Below are positions 1 through 10,800 of a stretch of 64,000 nucleotides of DNA, piece by piece. This DNA comes from Neocallimastix lanati (nom. inval.) (Eukaryota > Neocallimastigomycota > Neocallimastigomycetes > Neocallimastigales > Neocallimastigaceae): contig JACVTC010000131.1 in the NCBI GenBank assembly GCA_016946835.1, forward strand, positions 231,501-295,500, in the 5' to 3' direction. The notes under the pieces were generated by a model. The model did no database searches and was not told the origin of the DNA. It saw nothing but the letters and a program-made list of their open reading frames with translations. Position numbers and translations under genes: made by a program. Numbering within the stretch: the stretch's first letter is position 1; every line of letters starts with the position of its first letter.

Positions 1-1101
1 TTAAGGTTTTTCACAAGATAAATTAACAACATGAAACTATGCAATTAGTCATGTTGAAACTTACGGCATTTTATGCTAAATTTATATTAAATAATTATGA
101 CAACTTTTATATTATTTTTAAATAGAAAATATATAATAAATTTACTAATAATATTTAAATAATAAATAAATAATAAATGAACTCAATTAGAATTGATTAT
201 ATTTATTTTAGTTATTAATTATAATTCTCTTTATTTAGTAATAGTTAATTATTTATTATTAGTTTAGGTTAGTACTGTTTTAAATAAATAGCTAGATAAT
301 ATAATTCAATAGGAATTATATATTATAAATGCAATAAGATAAAAATATAAATAGTCATCAAATTTCATGTATTTTAATCGATGTAATTGTTATTAACGAT
401 TTCTTGTTAATAACACTTTAAAATAAATAAAGATTTTAATATTTAAAAAATTAATAAAACTTGTTCTTTAAAACTATTATTTTGTGTTTTAGTGTTATTA
501 TTGAAGTGTTGATTTATAATCTATTTTTTTTATCAAAACTTTATAGTATCTATATTATTATAAAGTTTTGGTAAAAAAATAGATTATAAATCAACACTTC
601 AATAATAACACTAAAACACAAAATAATAGTTTAAAGAACAAGTTTTATTAATTTTTTAAATATTAAAATTTTTATTTATTTTAAAGTGTTATTAACAAGA
701 AATCGTTAATAACAATTACATCGATTAAAATACATGAAATTTGATAACTATTTATATTTTTATCTTATTACATTTATAATATATAATTCCTATTGAATTA
801 TATTATCTAGCTATTTATTTAAAAACAATACTAGCCTAAACTAATAATAAATAATTAACTATTACTAAATAAAGAGAATTATAATTAATAACTAAAATAA
901 ATATAATCAATTCTAATTGAGTTCATTTATTATTTATTTATTATTTAAATATTATTAGTAAATTTATTATATATTTTCTATTTTAAAATAATATAAAAGT
1001 TGTCATAATTATTTAATATAAATTTAGCATAAAATGCCGTAAGTTTCAACATGACTAATTGCATAGTTTCATGTTGTTAATTTATCTTGTGAAAAACCTT
1101 A
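1..1101. repeat. Near-perfect 1.1 kb palindrome of LTR-like arms
   Basis: Bases 1-545 are the reverse complement of about 557-1101, with a loop near 546-556 and only a few mismatches (for example near 268-285 and 355). Each arm resembles the LTR of element E. It has a TATA-like stretch (about 344-352 and its mirror near 751) followed by GATGTAATTGTTAT (379-392; mirror 711-724), a 14-mer also present in the E LTR. The two arms face tail to tail (U5 towards U5). The left arm begins exactly at the window edge, so the palindrome may be longer. Mismatches between the arms argue against a raw-read hairpin artefact but do not exclude an assembly problem. Confidence 0.9.
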
Positions 1102-1205
1102 ACTCTTATTATTTAAATTAAATTACATAAAAAGAAATGATTTTCAAATACTAGTTTCACAAGAGAAATTTTTAATTTATTAGTATGATTGGGAAAAAAT
1201 CGAAA
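556..1205 (-). repeat. E-like LTR, minus orientation (right palindrome arm plus extension)
   Basis: Similarity to the E LTR continues past the palindrome to about 1205: a segment like 'cacaagagaaatttttaattt' and then 'gattggga', as near 27835-27870 in E. This suggests a diverged LTR of the same superfamily lying against the truncated 3' side of element H. The exact ends are not resolved. Confidence 0.5.
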
Positions 1206-1298
1206 TTATGTTAAAAATATTTTCAATAATTTTATACACGTGATTTCAAATAAATTTATTTTAATTTTACTTAAATTTATGATTAAATTTAATTAAAA

Positions 1299-2446
1299 TT
1301 ATTTAAAGATATTAATAATATCTTTACAATTATTATTATCCTTATCTTGTAATATATTATTTTTCGGAGAATTATTATTATGTATTTCTTTTTTCTTAGT
1401 TATTAAATTTTCATTATTTTTAGAGTTAGTAATATTACTGTGTTTTTTATTATTTATTTCTGTATCTGTTAGAGAAATATTATCATGAATTTCAATTATA
1501 TCATTAAAAGAAACATTTTTATTATTAGTTTTTGGAATATTTTTTTCATTAATTATATCAAATTTTCTAATAGTGTTATTTATTTCTTCATTATTTGGGA
1601 AATCATTAGTTGTCACATTAATTTCTTCCGTTTCCATATTTGAGTTTGTAGATTTATTAATTTTATTATTTAATTTACTTTGAATCTTTTTTTTTATTGC
1701 AGGTGTGATAATTGGGACAGGATTATCTGTTAACTTTTTCTTAACTTCTTTTAGAAAAGGAGTTGATTTTGAATTATTTTTATTTCCTTTTTTCTGAACC
1801 ACTGCCGCAATTTCCTCCACTTCATCATTATCATTGAAATCATTATTATATTCATTTATTTCATCATTTTCAATATTATTTTCTTCTTTGTTTAAATAAT
1901 AAATATTACTATTTTTTTCCATGTAATTTTGATTATTAGAATAATCAGGATAATTATTATATTTATTAACTTCATCTTCATAATAATCATTATGCATTAA
2001 ATGTTCATTATTATCATAATTACTCTCATTTAATTTTATATTATTAGAAAAGTTATTATTTTCAACATTATTATTATATTTATTGTTGTTTATAATTTCG
2101 CCCTCCATTTTAAAATTGTTTTTATTATTAATATTGTTAATATTATTTATATTATCATTATCACTTGTATAATTATTAATATTTTTAAAATTATTATATA
2201 TAACATTGTTAGGAGAATTATCATAATTCATGTTGCTATTAATTTTTTTTATTTTGTCACTATCATTATTATAATTATATTTTCCATTATCATTATAAAG
2301 AATTTTATTAGTTTCCATTATATGATTATTATTATTTAAATCTAATGAATATGTTAAATTCACATATTCGTTATTATTGTTTTTATTATAGTTAATATTT
2401 TGTTGATTGGTTTGTTTAGTGGAAGTTATCCTTCTCCCAATATTTA
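1299..2446 (-). pseudogene. Element H: N-terminal part of Pol polyprotein (Asn-rich), truncated
   Basis: This is the -1 frame downstream of the H gag. After the shift it reads L-N-I-G-R-R-I-T-S, matching the same place in element C (G-R-R-E-T-S). The largest uninterrupted stretch (2363-1299) is very rich in Asn from AAT/AAC expansion. It contains a recognisable island, LTDNPVPIITPAIKKK, also found in elements B and D at the same place. No protease, RT or integrase follows; sequence homologous to Pol ends before the LTR-like arm at about 1205, so the element has lost its 3' half. It is inferred to be the pre-protease Pol region of a Ty3/gypsy element. Confidence 0.7.
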
Positions 2447-3632
2447 GTTTAAATGATTATTATTAAGAAGTCCTTTTTCCTCCATTTCTGCTAATTGCTT
2501 AAATGTATAAGGGCATTTATTACTCTTGTGTCCTTCTTGGTAACAACGATGGCAATATAATGTAGAATTTGGGCTGTTTAAATCTAACCCTTGCTGAATT
2601 CTATTTTGAATATCGGAGTTATTAATAAATTGTTCTTTTCTATTTTTTATATACGAATTTTTGATTTGATTATTTTGATCATGATAATTATTATATCCTT
2701 GAATATTATTATAATTATTTTGTGGAACTCCAGCATTATAATTATTAGTTCCATTGTTTATATAATTAAAATTATTATTTCTTCTATTACTGCTATTATT
2801 AAAATTATTTATATTTCCATTTGTACGGTATTTACCATAAGGATTATTGAGTGTAGCTCTATTTGGATTATATAAATTAAAATTATTACTATTATTAAAA
2901 GAATATTCATTATTATTAGTATTCCAGTTATTGTTAATCATATTATTATTTTGTTGATAATTATTTCTTGGATCTGCATTAAAATAATTAAATGTAGGAT
3001 TTCTATTTCTTCTTGGGAAACTAGTATTTTGAGTCAACATAGATAAATTTCTAATATTTCTTTTATTGTTAGTTGTTCTAATTTGATATTCTTCATTACT
3101 ATTATTATTATCTGGTTTGTTCCATTCCTTCTCTGCTTCTTCAGCCGTTTCAGCAATTTCATAAGCTTCATTCAAGGAATCACATTTAGACATAAATACT
3201 TGAGAATAAGCAAAATTCCTTGACTTTATAGCGTTCCTATAAGTTTTTACTGAAACAATTTTTTGGTAGTCTCTTGACAGATCGTGATATAATCTTCTAT
3301 ATCTATCATTAAAAGTTTTATTGTTTCATTTTCTTTAATTTTTAATCCTTGAAGGTAGGTCAACTTATCTCCTTCGGTAATTCCAAGATGTTCTTCTACT
3401 GCCTTTTGAATTTCCTTAAGAGAAGGGTACACACCTGTTCTTTTATTTATTAGTCTTCTTAAAACGGCTTTAGTATTTGAATCCTCAGCTTCAGAAGCCC
3501 AAGTAAAAATTCTTTCCGGGTCTTTTATATTGCAAACTCTCATTAAGTTGCTAAGGTCTTCAATCCAATCCACTACATTATTTTCATAGTCTTCTAACAT
3601 AGGGAGGACTTTATAAATTTTCAAAGAATCCA

Positions 3633-3633
<1 letters not shown>
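2444..3633 (-). pseudogene. Element H: Gag (capsid + CCHC zinc knuckle), one frameshift
   Basis: The start is ATG at 3633 (MDSLKIYKVLPML...). The capsid-like part matches element C Gag in layout (NITEPMNIHSWAMEC versus NIKDPERIFTWASEA; YPSLKEIQKAVEEHL). The frame is lost at about 3310-3325, where one base is missing in an A/T run, and resumes as a second open stretch from about 3318 to 2444. The C-terminus carries the zinc knuckle CHRCYQEGHKSNKC (CX2CX4HX4C), which binds genomic RNA in this family, after a long Asn-rich linker. It ends TTTAAAC-TAA, the frameshift site described separately. The break makes this copy non-functional. Confidence 0.8.
2447..2453 (-). promoter_or_regulatory. Putative -1 ribosomal frameshift site UUUAAAC (element H)
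   Basis: In the gag frame the last codons read CAT TTA AAC TAA, giving the canonical X-XXY-YYZ heptamer U-UUA-AAC directly before the stop. The -1 frame is open through into Pol. The same heptamer (or UUUAAAU) lies at the gag end of elements B, C and D. Confidence 0.75.
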
Positions 3634-3677
<44 letters not shown>

Positions 3678-4071
3678 AATTATTATTTTTTTTTTATAAT
3701 GTATATTATATATTATTATTTATTTTTATTATAAATATATAATTCTCTGATTTTCTTGGCTATTTGTTTTAAATTTTCAAGGCTGTGAATTATATCTACT
3801 CTCTTGACTTACTCAATTTTCGATTCTATTCACCCTTTATTCTCTTTAAAACAAATCCAGTACTCTCTCAGTATTAATATATTTTTATAAATGAATTTAT
3901 ATTTTTTAAAATATTTATAAAATAACCACAATTTATTATAATTTTTTTTTTTTTTTTTTTTTTATAAAATTTTTTTTTTTTTTATAATTTTTTTTTTATA
4001 AATTTTTTTTTATAATTATTATTTATTTAATTTTTATACTATATTTTCACGATATTTTCCTGCTTGCTTCG
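3634..4071 (-). other. Element H 5' leader (non-coding)
   Basis: This lies between the H gag start and the PBS. It holds an (ATT)n run (about 3634-3675), several poly-T tracts (3940-4010) and no ORF. Nothing else is recognisable. Confidence 0.6.
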
Positions 4072-4087
4072 CCCGGATTCTCCACCA
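4072..4087 (-). other. Primer-binding site of element H (tRNA 3'-end complement)
   Basis: The plus strand reads CCCGGATTCTCCACCA, the form of a tRNA 3' end (T-stem, acceptor strand, discriminator A, CCA), ending 4 nt from the LTR edge. On the element's sense strand this is a PBS beginning TGGTGGAGAATCC. The tRNA identity was not determined. Confidence 0.75.
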
Positions 4088-4091
4088 AAAA

Positions 4092-4630
4092 TGGTTGATA
4101 CAATTAATTTAAAAAGTATCATAAAATATGGGAAAAGCAAGAGGGAATTAATCAAGAAATATCGTATTTATGAAATAGTATAATAATTATTATATATTTA
4201 TATAATACACTCAAATTATTATTTTAGAATATAATGTTCATTTTATTATGTTTATTTATTAAAATTATTCACTTTATTATATTTATTTATTAAAATAATT
4301 ATTCACTATTATTCATTCTCAATTAATACATTTCAATAAAAATAAAAACACAACATTTTTTTTATAATTAAAACTTCCTAATTTTTATCTTATTATTCTC
4401 TATATTATTATTATTTAAAATTTGTACTTTTACATAATTAATTATATTATATATATTTTTATAATAAACTTATATTAATAATAAAATAATAAAATAATTT
4501 TATAATATTATATCTTATTAAATATTAATTTTAACTTATTTAGAAATTATTAATAATAAAATTATTTACAATAATATTTAAAATAATAATTATATCACTT
4601 TACATTCTTATTAAATATCTCGTATCAACA
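4092..4630 (-). repeat. LTR 'G', 5' LTR of element H
   Basis: About 539 bp, beginning TGGTTGATAC and ending GTATCAACA (imperfect inverted termini, TG...CA). It sits immediately beyond the tRNA-type PBS, as expected for the 5' LTR of a minus-strand element. The 3' partner is missing with the 3' half of H. Confidence 0.65.
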
Positions 4631-4633
4631 AAA

Positions 4634-5686
4634 TGATACGGGCTGGGGTTGAAACACTAAGATATTCAAAACAAAAAAAAATAAATATTAACACATAACT
4701 ATAAAAATAAATTTGGAAACAAGAAAAAAAATTAAATTTTAAAATATTCTTTATTTAAATTTAAAATTAAAATTATTTGTTCCAAGTATTAAAAAGAAAG
4801 AAATTTATTCTTCTTTTTATACTTTTATTTTAATACATTTTATTTATTATTAATATATTCTTTATAAAAAAAAAACTATTATAACTATTTTATTTTAATT
4901 TTTAACTATTATTTTAAATTATTTTTTTAAAAAAAAATAACATTTATTAAATTAAAATATAAAAAATTAATTTGGAGCTTGTATCACGAAGGGCATTTCG
5001 GGCGGTAGCTTCTTCTTGATATTGTTATTCAGAGAGAGAATTATACAGAATTGATATTTTCTGTATTTTAGATCATTTTTATTATTGGAATTCTTCTGTA
5101 TTTTAGTTCATTTTTATTTTAATAAAGATTTAATTTATTTTTAATTTTTGTTTTATTTTTAGTTTATTTCAAAGGTTTTAGAAAATATTATACAGAAACT
5201 TATAATTCTGTATTTTACATCAAATATTTATTGAAATAGGTTTTTATTATTCTTAATATAAAAATAAGAATTAGTAATGATTTAAATATTATATAATTTT
5301 TAATAAGAATATTTAGTAATAATTTTTATTATATTTAATATTAATAAAATATTTAATAATTATTTTTATTAGATTTGATATTAATAAAAGATTTTAATAA
5401 GAATATTTAATAATAATTTTTATTATATTTAATATTAATAAAAGAATTTTATAAGAATATTTAATAATAATTTTTATTATAAAAGATTTTAATAAGAATA
5501 TTTAATAATAATTTTTATTATATTTGATATTAATAAAAGATTTTAATAAGAATATTTAATAATAATTTTTTATTATATTTGATATTAATAAAAGATTTTA
5601 ATAAGAATATTTAATAATAATTTTATTTTATTATTATTAAGAGTATTTAATAGGAAATACAAGGTATTTAGTGACACCCCGTATCA
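4634..5686. repeat. Solo LTR 'F' (copy 1)
   Basis: 1053 bp with perfect 9-bp inverted termini TGATACGGG...CCCGTATCA, flanked on both sides by AAAA (4630-4633 and 5687-5690), consistent with a 4-bp target duplication. The right third (about 5265-5640) is a degenerate tandem array of a ~55-60 bp unit built on 'ttttaataagaatatttaat'. A second copy lies at 20427-21196. No coding region of this family is seen in the window. Confidence 0.8.
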
Positions 5687-5690
5687 AAAA

Positions 5691-6549
5691 TGTAAGAATC
5701 TATAATTATTTGTTAGCAAATAATTATATTTTCTTAGTTAAGTTATTATAACTATAACTTTATTTAATTACATATAATATTTATTAAATTTATTTAATTT
5801 AATTTTAAATATTCATTAATTTAACAAAATTTATTTAATTAATTTTAAATAATATATTTACAATATGCTAAATTCTCTACTGTAACTAATGTATTTTGTA
5901 TTGTATTTTATTCTGTATTTTATAATGTATTCTGTATTTTATTAACTATTTAATTTTATATTTTTAATATAAGGATAAATTATATGATCGAAATATCTTT
6001 TATTATTTTATTCTTTTATTTTCGATCATTAGATTGGAAAATCGGTTAATTAAGATTTTTTCCAATTACTTTTTAGAAGTAATCGGTTTTACTTAATTAA
6101 TGCGATGATCGATATGGATAGAATATCGATCGAAAACTTATCTAGGTTTTTCTATCTAATCTTTTCCTAGATAAGAGATTTGTTAAGATTAGAAAACCCT
6201 TTCTTATTTAACCTTATTTTCATAAAAAAATATAAATAAGGCTCTTGAGTTCTCTTTGAGAAATCAAGAGTTATTATTATAAAAAACATAGTTATAATAG
6301 TAACATTTTTATATTTTTAACTTTAATAAATTAATAAAAATATTTTATTCAAAAACATATTTTTAAAATCAATTTATACAAACAATTCTTTTCTTACTTT
6401 TTGTGTTATTATTATAATTAATTTTATAATAAACTCTACTCTAAAGGTAAAAAAATTTATTTTATTTTATTTTCTCAACTTAATGAATTAGTCGTTAAGT
6501 TGTAGTTAATAATTCTATTTTGAGTTAGTTCTTAATAGAATTATTACAA
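5691..6549 (+). repeat. 5' LTR of element A
   Basis: 859 bp, TGTAAGAATC...GAATTATTACA. It contains a TATA box (6231-6238, TATAAATA) about 35 bp before the presumed transcript start. It aligns with the 3' LTR at 11936-12791. One visible difference is a 4-bp deletion in the 3' copy near 12290. Confidence 0.93.
6231..6277 (+). promoter_or_regulatory. Element A promoter TATA box and predicted self-primer at transcript 5' end
   Basis: TATAAATA at 6231-6238 is followed 28 bp later by AAGAGTTATTAT (6266-6277). The latter is the exact reverse complement of the first 12 bases after the 5' LTR (6550-6561). In Tf1 the first 11 nt of the mRNA fold onto the PBS and prime minus-strand synthesis, and spacing and complementarity here match that scheme. 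The transcription start is inferred, not measured. Confidence 0.7.
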
Positions 6550-6561
6550 TAATAACTCTTC
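6550..6561 (+). other. Self-primed primer-binding site of element A
   Basis: ATAATAACTCTT lies directly against the LTR end. There is no tRNA-type TGG start. It is perfectly complementary over 12 nt to 6266-6277 inside the same transcript. Confidence 0.7.
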
Positions 6562-6733
6562 TTAGATTAGCTTAGGGTTAGATAAAATGTGAAAAATTTT
6601 TAGAATAGTGTAACATTGGAAATTTTATTAGTGAATTAGTCTATTGAAATTATATATATTAGAATACAATAATATATAGCTAGAGTGGCGCAAAAAAAAA
6701 AAAAAAAAAATTTTTTTTTAGCAATTTTGATTG

Positions 6734-6805
<72 letters not shown>

Positions 6806-7018
6806 TTAATAGTAAATAATAGAATAATAAATTAATATTTTAGAATAGTTTTAAATTATAATAATTTTTAAGTTAATTAAAATAATTAATAAATATAATA
6901 ATATATATTAGATTTAGAATAATAATAGAATAGATAATAATTATTTTAATAATATAGAATTAATAATATAGAATAATTTTAGTTAATATAATTAAGAATA
7001 GAAATAATAATTTAAAAT

Positions 7019-7056
<38 letters not shown>

Positions 7057-7878
7057 CTATAATAATAATAAAGAAATAAAGAAATAAATAAAAATTTTAA
7101 AAAATAAATAAAAAAAAATAACAAACTGAGAAGGTAATAATACCTTCATATATAGAGTTAGCCATCTAATTGGGGATGGTGAGTACATTTTTAGGTAGTA
7201 ATAAAGGAAAGGTCTCCTTTTCCTATACCGTAGCGGTTTGTACTGTACGGAAATGCAGTATTTCACGTGAAAGTATAGGTTATCCGAATGTAGCTCTAGC
7301 GAATAAGGAACTCTTGGTCACCGAAGGCCTCGAGGTTCTTCAATACTATGTATTGAAGTAAAATTATATAGTTTTAATTTTAATAATGGGTTTTAACAGT
7401 TTGTTTATCCCAAACAAAATTGGTTATAGCAGTTATGTTTTTTTTATGCTTGATTATATAAAACTGCTATGGAAAACATAAAATATTTTTTTTTATGTTT
7501 TAATGGATCACTTTTGCCGGTTTTTGAATGTTGTAAGGCATAAGAAAGTGATATTGAATTTTAATTAAAATAATACTAAATATTGTATTTATGCAGAAGT
7601 TTATAATAAAGGATAAGTTTATAATAATATTTTGTTAATCATTTTAATTTAATTTCCAAGTACGTTGTTGACCGTTACTGGTAGGCTGTAACATTAGACC
7701 TACACCTCAGCCCTTTGGTTGATAAACCAAATGACGGTAACACGGGAAGGAAGAAATTAAAGTGTATTCTATAAAATATTTATTAATCAAAATCCTTATT
7801 ATAATTCTTAATTTTGTGTAATAAAAATGTCCATTTTGTTAACTCTATCCTATTTTTATCTATACTAAAGGCATAAAA
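6562..7878 (+). other. Element A 5' leader: A-tracts, then a structured, less AT-rich segment
   Basis: 6690-7055 is dominated by four long poly-A tracts. 7140-7780 is clearly richer in G+C than its surroundings and has no convincing ORF. It contains hairpins: CTTCAATAC/GTATTGAAG with a 3-nt loop (7338-7358), TATAGCAGTT pairing with AACTGCTAT (about 7426-7470), and TTTGGTT/AACCAAA near 7715-7732. A structured leader with a translation or packaging role is an inference. Confidence 0.6.
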
Positions 7879-10800
7879 ATGGATTTCAATAGTAATAAAC
7901 AAGCAATTTCCTCAAGTGAAGTTAATAATTCCTATCTCCATGATGAAAATGCATCCAAACTTATTACTGCAATTGCTGACTTCATTCCTGCTTTCTTTTC
8001 TCCTAATGGTGTCCTCCAAAAGGAAAATGAAAGCAATAAACTAAATATCTTAGAAATTTTAATTCAAAGTGAAGATTTCTTTAAGGAGCATCCAAATTCT
8101 TTTCAAAAGGATGAACTAAAAAGTTCTTTTGTTATTAATAAACTTACTGGTACCGCCAGAAAATGGGGTCTTTCTCTTTTAACCGATGGTACTCTAAAGA
8201 ACCTTGAATTTAGTAAGTTTAAGAAGCTCTTACTGGATAACTTTGATATTGGGAATGAAAGGAAGCAAAAATATGTCATCATGGAAAAGTTGTGGAAATT
8301 GAAACAACTTCAATTAGGAAATGTTGCTGAATATACTATTGAATTTCGGAGATTGGCTGGACGTTTAGGATGGCCCGACGAAGTTTTAATAGATATCATC
8401 GGTAAGGGTCTACTTGACAAAGTCCGCGAAGAGTTTGATAAACTCGAAAAGCCATCTACTCTTTTTGAAGCTACCAACATTATTATTGGAATTGATAAGA
8501 AGTGTTTTTTGGAAAGTCGTCTACGCCACAATCAAAAAAATAAATTTAATGGAAAAATGTCGTTTCATAGGAAGAGAAACGATTTACTAAAATCAGAAAA
8601 GAATTCTAAACATTCTCATTTCAGAAAAAATAAGTCTAAAAACGACATACTTTCAGCAAATTACACCCCGAATATTAAAACAACAATCACAACTACCTTC
8701 TACCTTGATATTAATGGAAGAAATATTAAGGCAAATCTATTAATTGATTCGGGTTCTGCCAGAAGTTTTATTTGTAAAAACTTCGCAAATTCTAATAAAT
8801 TACCTGTGTTAGGACTCAATTCCCAAATCAACATCCAACTTCCTAATGGGAAAAGTATGAATATCAGACAAACTACTAAGCCTCTTAAATTAAAATTTAT
8901 GGATCATAAGGAAACTTTTGAATTCTGCATTGCTAATCTATCTCTTCAGGGCATTAATGGTATTCTTGGAAGGGATTGGTTATCCGTTCACAATCCTTTC
9001 ATCGATTATAAAAATAATAGAATCTACTTCCTTGGTAGATACTGTGGCTCACATTGCCCATCCTCCAAAAGTAATAAGTTTTTTAATCAAAATAAAAATA
9101 TTACTGCTTCAATGTTGGAGAATTCAGAAGAAGATTCAGTATTACCAAATTCGGCTTTTGATACAGATATCTCAGATTCTGATTTATGTGCTGCAATGAT
9201 TGATTCAGAAGAAGTAAACACTGACGTTCAGGGAAAAGAAGAGATTATTAATAAATACTATTCGGATCTTAAAATAGTATTTGAAAAGAAACAAGCTGAG
9301 AACTTACCACCCCATCGTGACTATGATATTGCTATTGAGCTTATTCCTGGTGGACAACTTTATTTTGGTCCAATATACTCTCTTACTGTACAAGAACTGA
9401 AAGCTTTAAAGGATTATATTAAGGAAAACTTAAAAAAGAAATTCATTAGGAAGTCAAAATCACCAGCAGGTGCTCCTATATTATTTGTAATGAAGCGCGA
9501 TGGTACCCTTAGACTCTGTGTAGATTATCGCCGGTTAAATGCTATCACAATCCGTAATAGCTACCCAATTCCAAGAATAAATGACTTGATTGAATCCTTT
9601 CAAGGAGCTAAGATATTTACTCGTCTTGACCTTAGATCTGCTTATAACCTAATCAGAGTTAAAGAAGGTCACGAATATCTTACTGCTTTTAGAACCCCTT
9701 TAGGACATTTCGAATATCTCGTTATGCCTTTTGGACTTCGAAATGCCCCTTCGGTTTTTCAACGTTTTGTACAAGATATCTTCAGTGATATCATTGGTTC
9801 TTTCATGCAAGTCTATCTGGACGACATCATTATTTACTCTAACAACAAAGAAGAACATATTAAACATGTTAGGATCGTTCTTCAACTTCTCATCAACAAT
9901 GGATTATATGCTAAATTAGAGAAATGTGACTTCCATGTTACTAAAACCACATTCTTAGGCTTCACTGTTTCTGTAGATGGTCTCACTATGGATAAGGATA
10001 AGGTAAAATCTGTTCTGGATTGGCCTATTCCGAAGAATCAAAAGGAATTACAAAGTTTTCTAGGCTTATGTAATTTCTATAGAAAGTTTATCAATAATTT
10101 TGCCAAAAATATGGAACCTCTTCGTCGACTTTTAAGGAAAAATACTACATTTAATTGGGATGAATCAGCAAATAAAGCTTTTAATAAATTGAAAGAATCT
10201 TTTAAAGCTGATGAAGTGCTCATTTTTCCTAATCCAGAGAAAGAATTCATCGTTGAAACAGATGCTAGCGACTTTGCTGTCGGTTGCATACTTTCTCAGG
10301 TTAGTGACACTGATAACTTATTGCATCCCGTAGCCTTCCATTCTAGATCCCTCAATAAAGCAGAAGTCAATTATACTATATATGATAAAGAACTTCTTGC
10401 TATAATTACTGCGTTTGAAACTTGGAGGCATCATTTAGAAGGCGCTAAATTTCCTGTTCAAGTAATAACAGACCACAAGAACTTATTGTATTTTAAGAAA
10501 CCCCAACATTTAAATCAAAGACAAATTCGTTGGAGTCTCTTTTTATCAAAGTTTGACTATAGGATTGCATTCAGATCAGGCGCTAAAAGTGGCAAACCAG
10601 ATGCTCTTTCAAGACGCCCAGATTTTAAATCTGACTCTTCATCTGAATCACAACCTGTTATTAACAATAATGCTTTCTGTTGTGCTATAAATGACAATAT
10701 TAGTAGTCTTATTGAAGCACAGAAAGCTGATAATTATTGTAAAAATATCCTCTTAAAAATAAGGGATAAGTCAAACAACATCAAAAGTTCTTTATTTTCC

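Noticed and set aside
2591-2875. Plus-strand Ile-rich 94-aa ORF
   Set aside because: Shadow of the Asn-rich element H Gag (AAT read in reverse as ATT).
4900-5680. Tandem ~55-bp units considered as a CRISPR-like array
   Set aside because: Units are contiguous, AT-only and degenerate without unique spacers, inside an LTR with inverted termini; eukaryotic context.
7170-7361. 63-aa ORF in the element A leader
   Set aside because: Short, no recognisable motif, overlaps hairpins, and a minus-strand ORF also occurs there; better explained as structured leader RNA.
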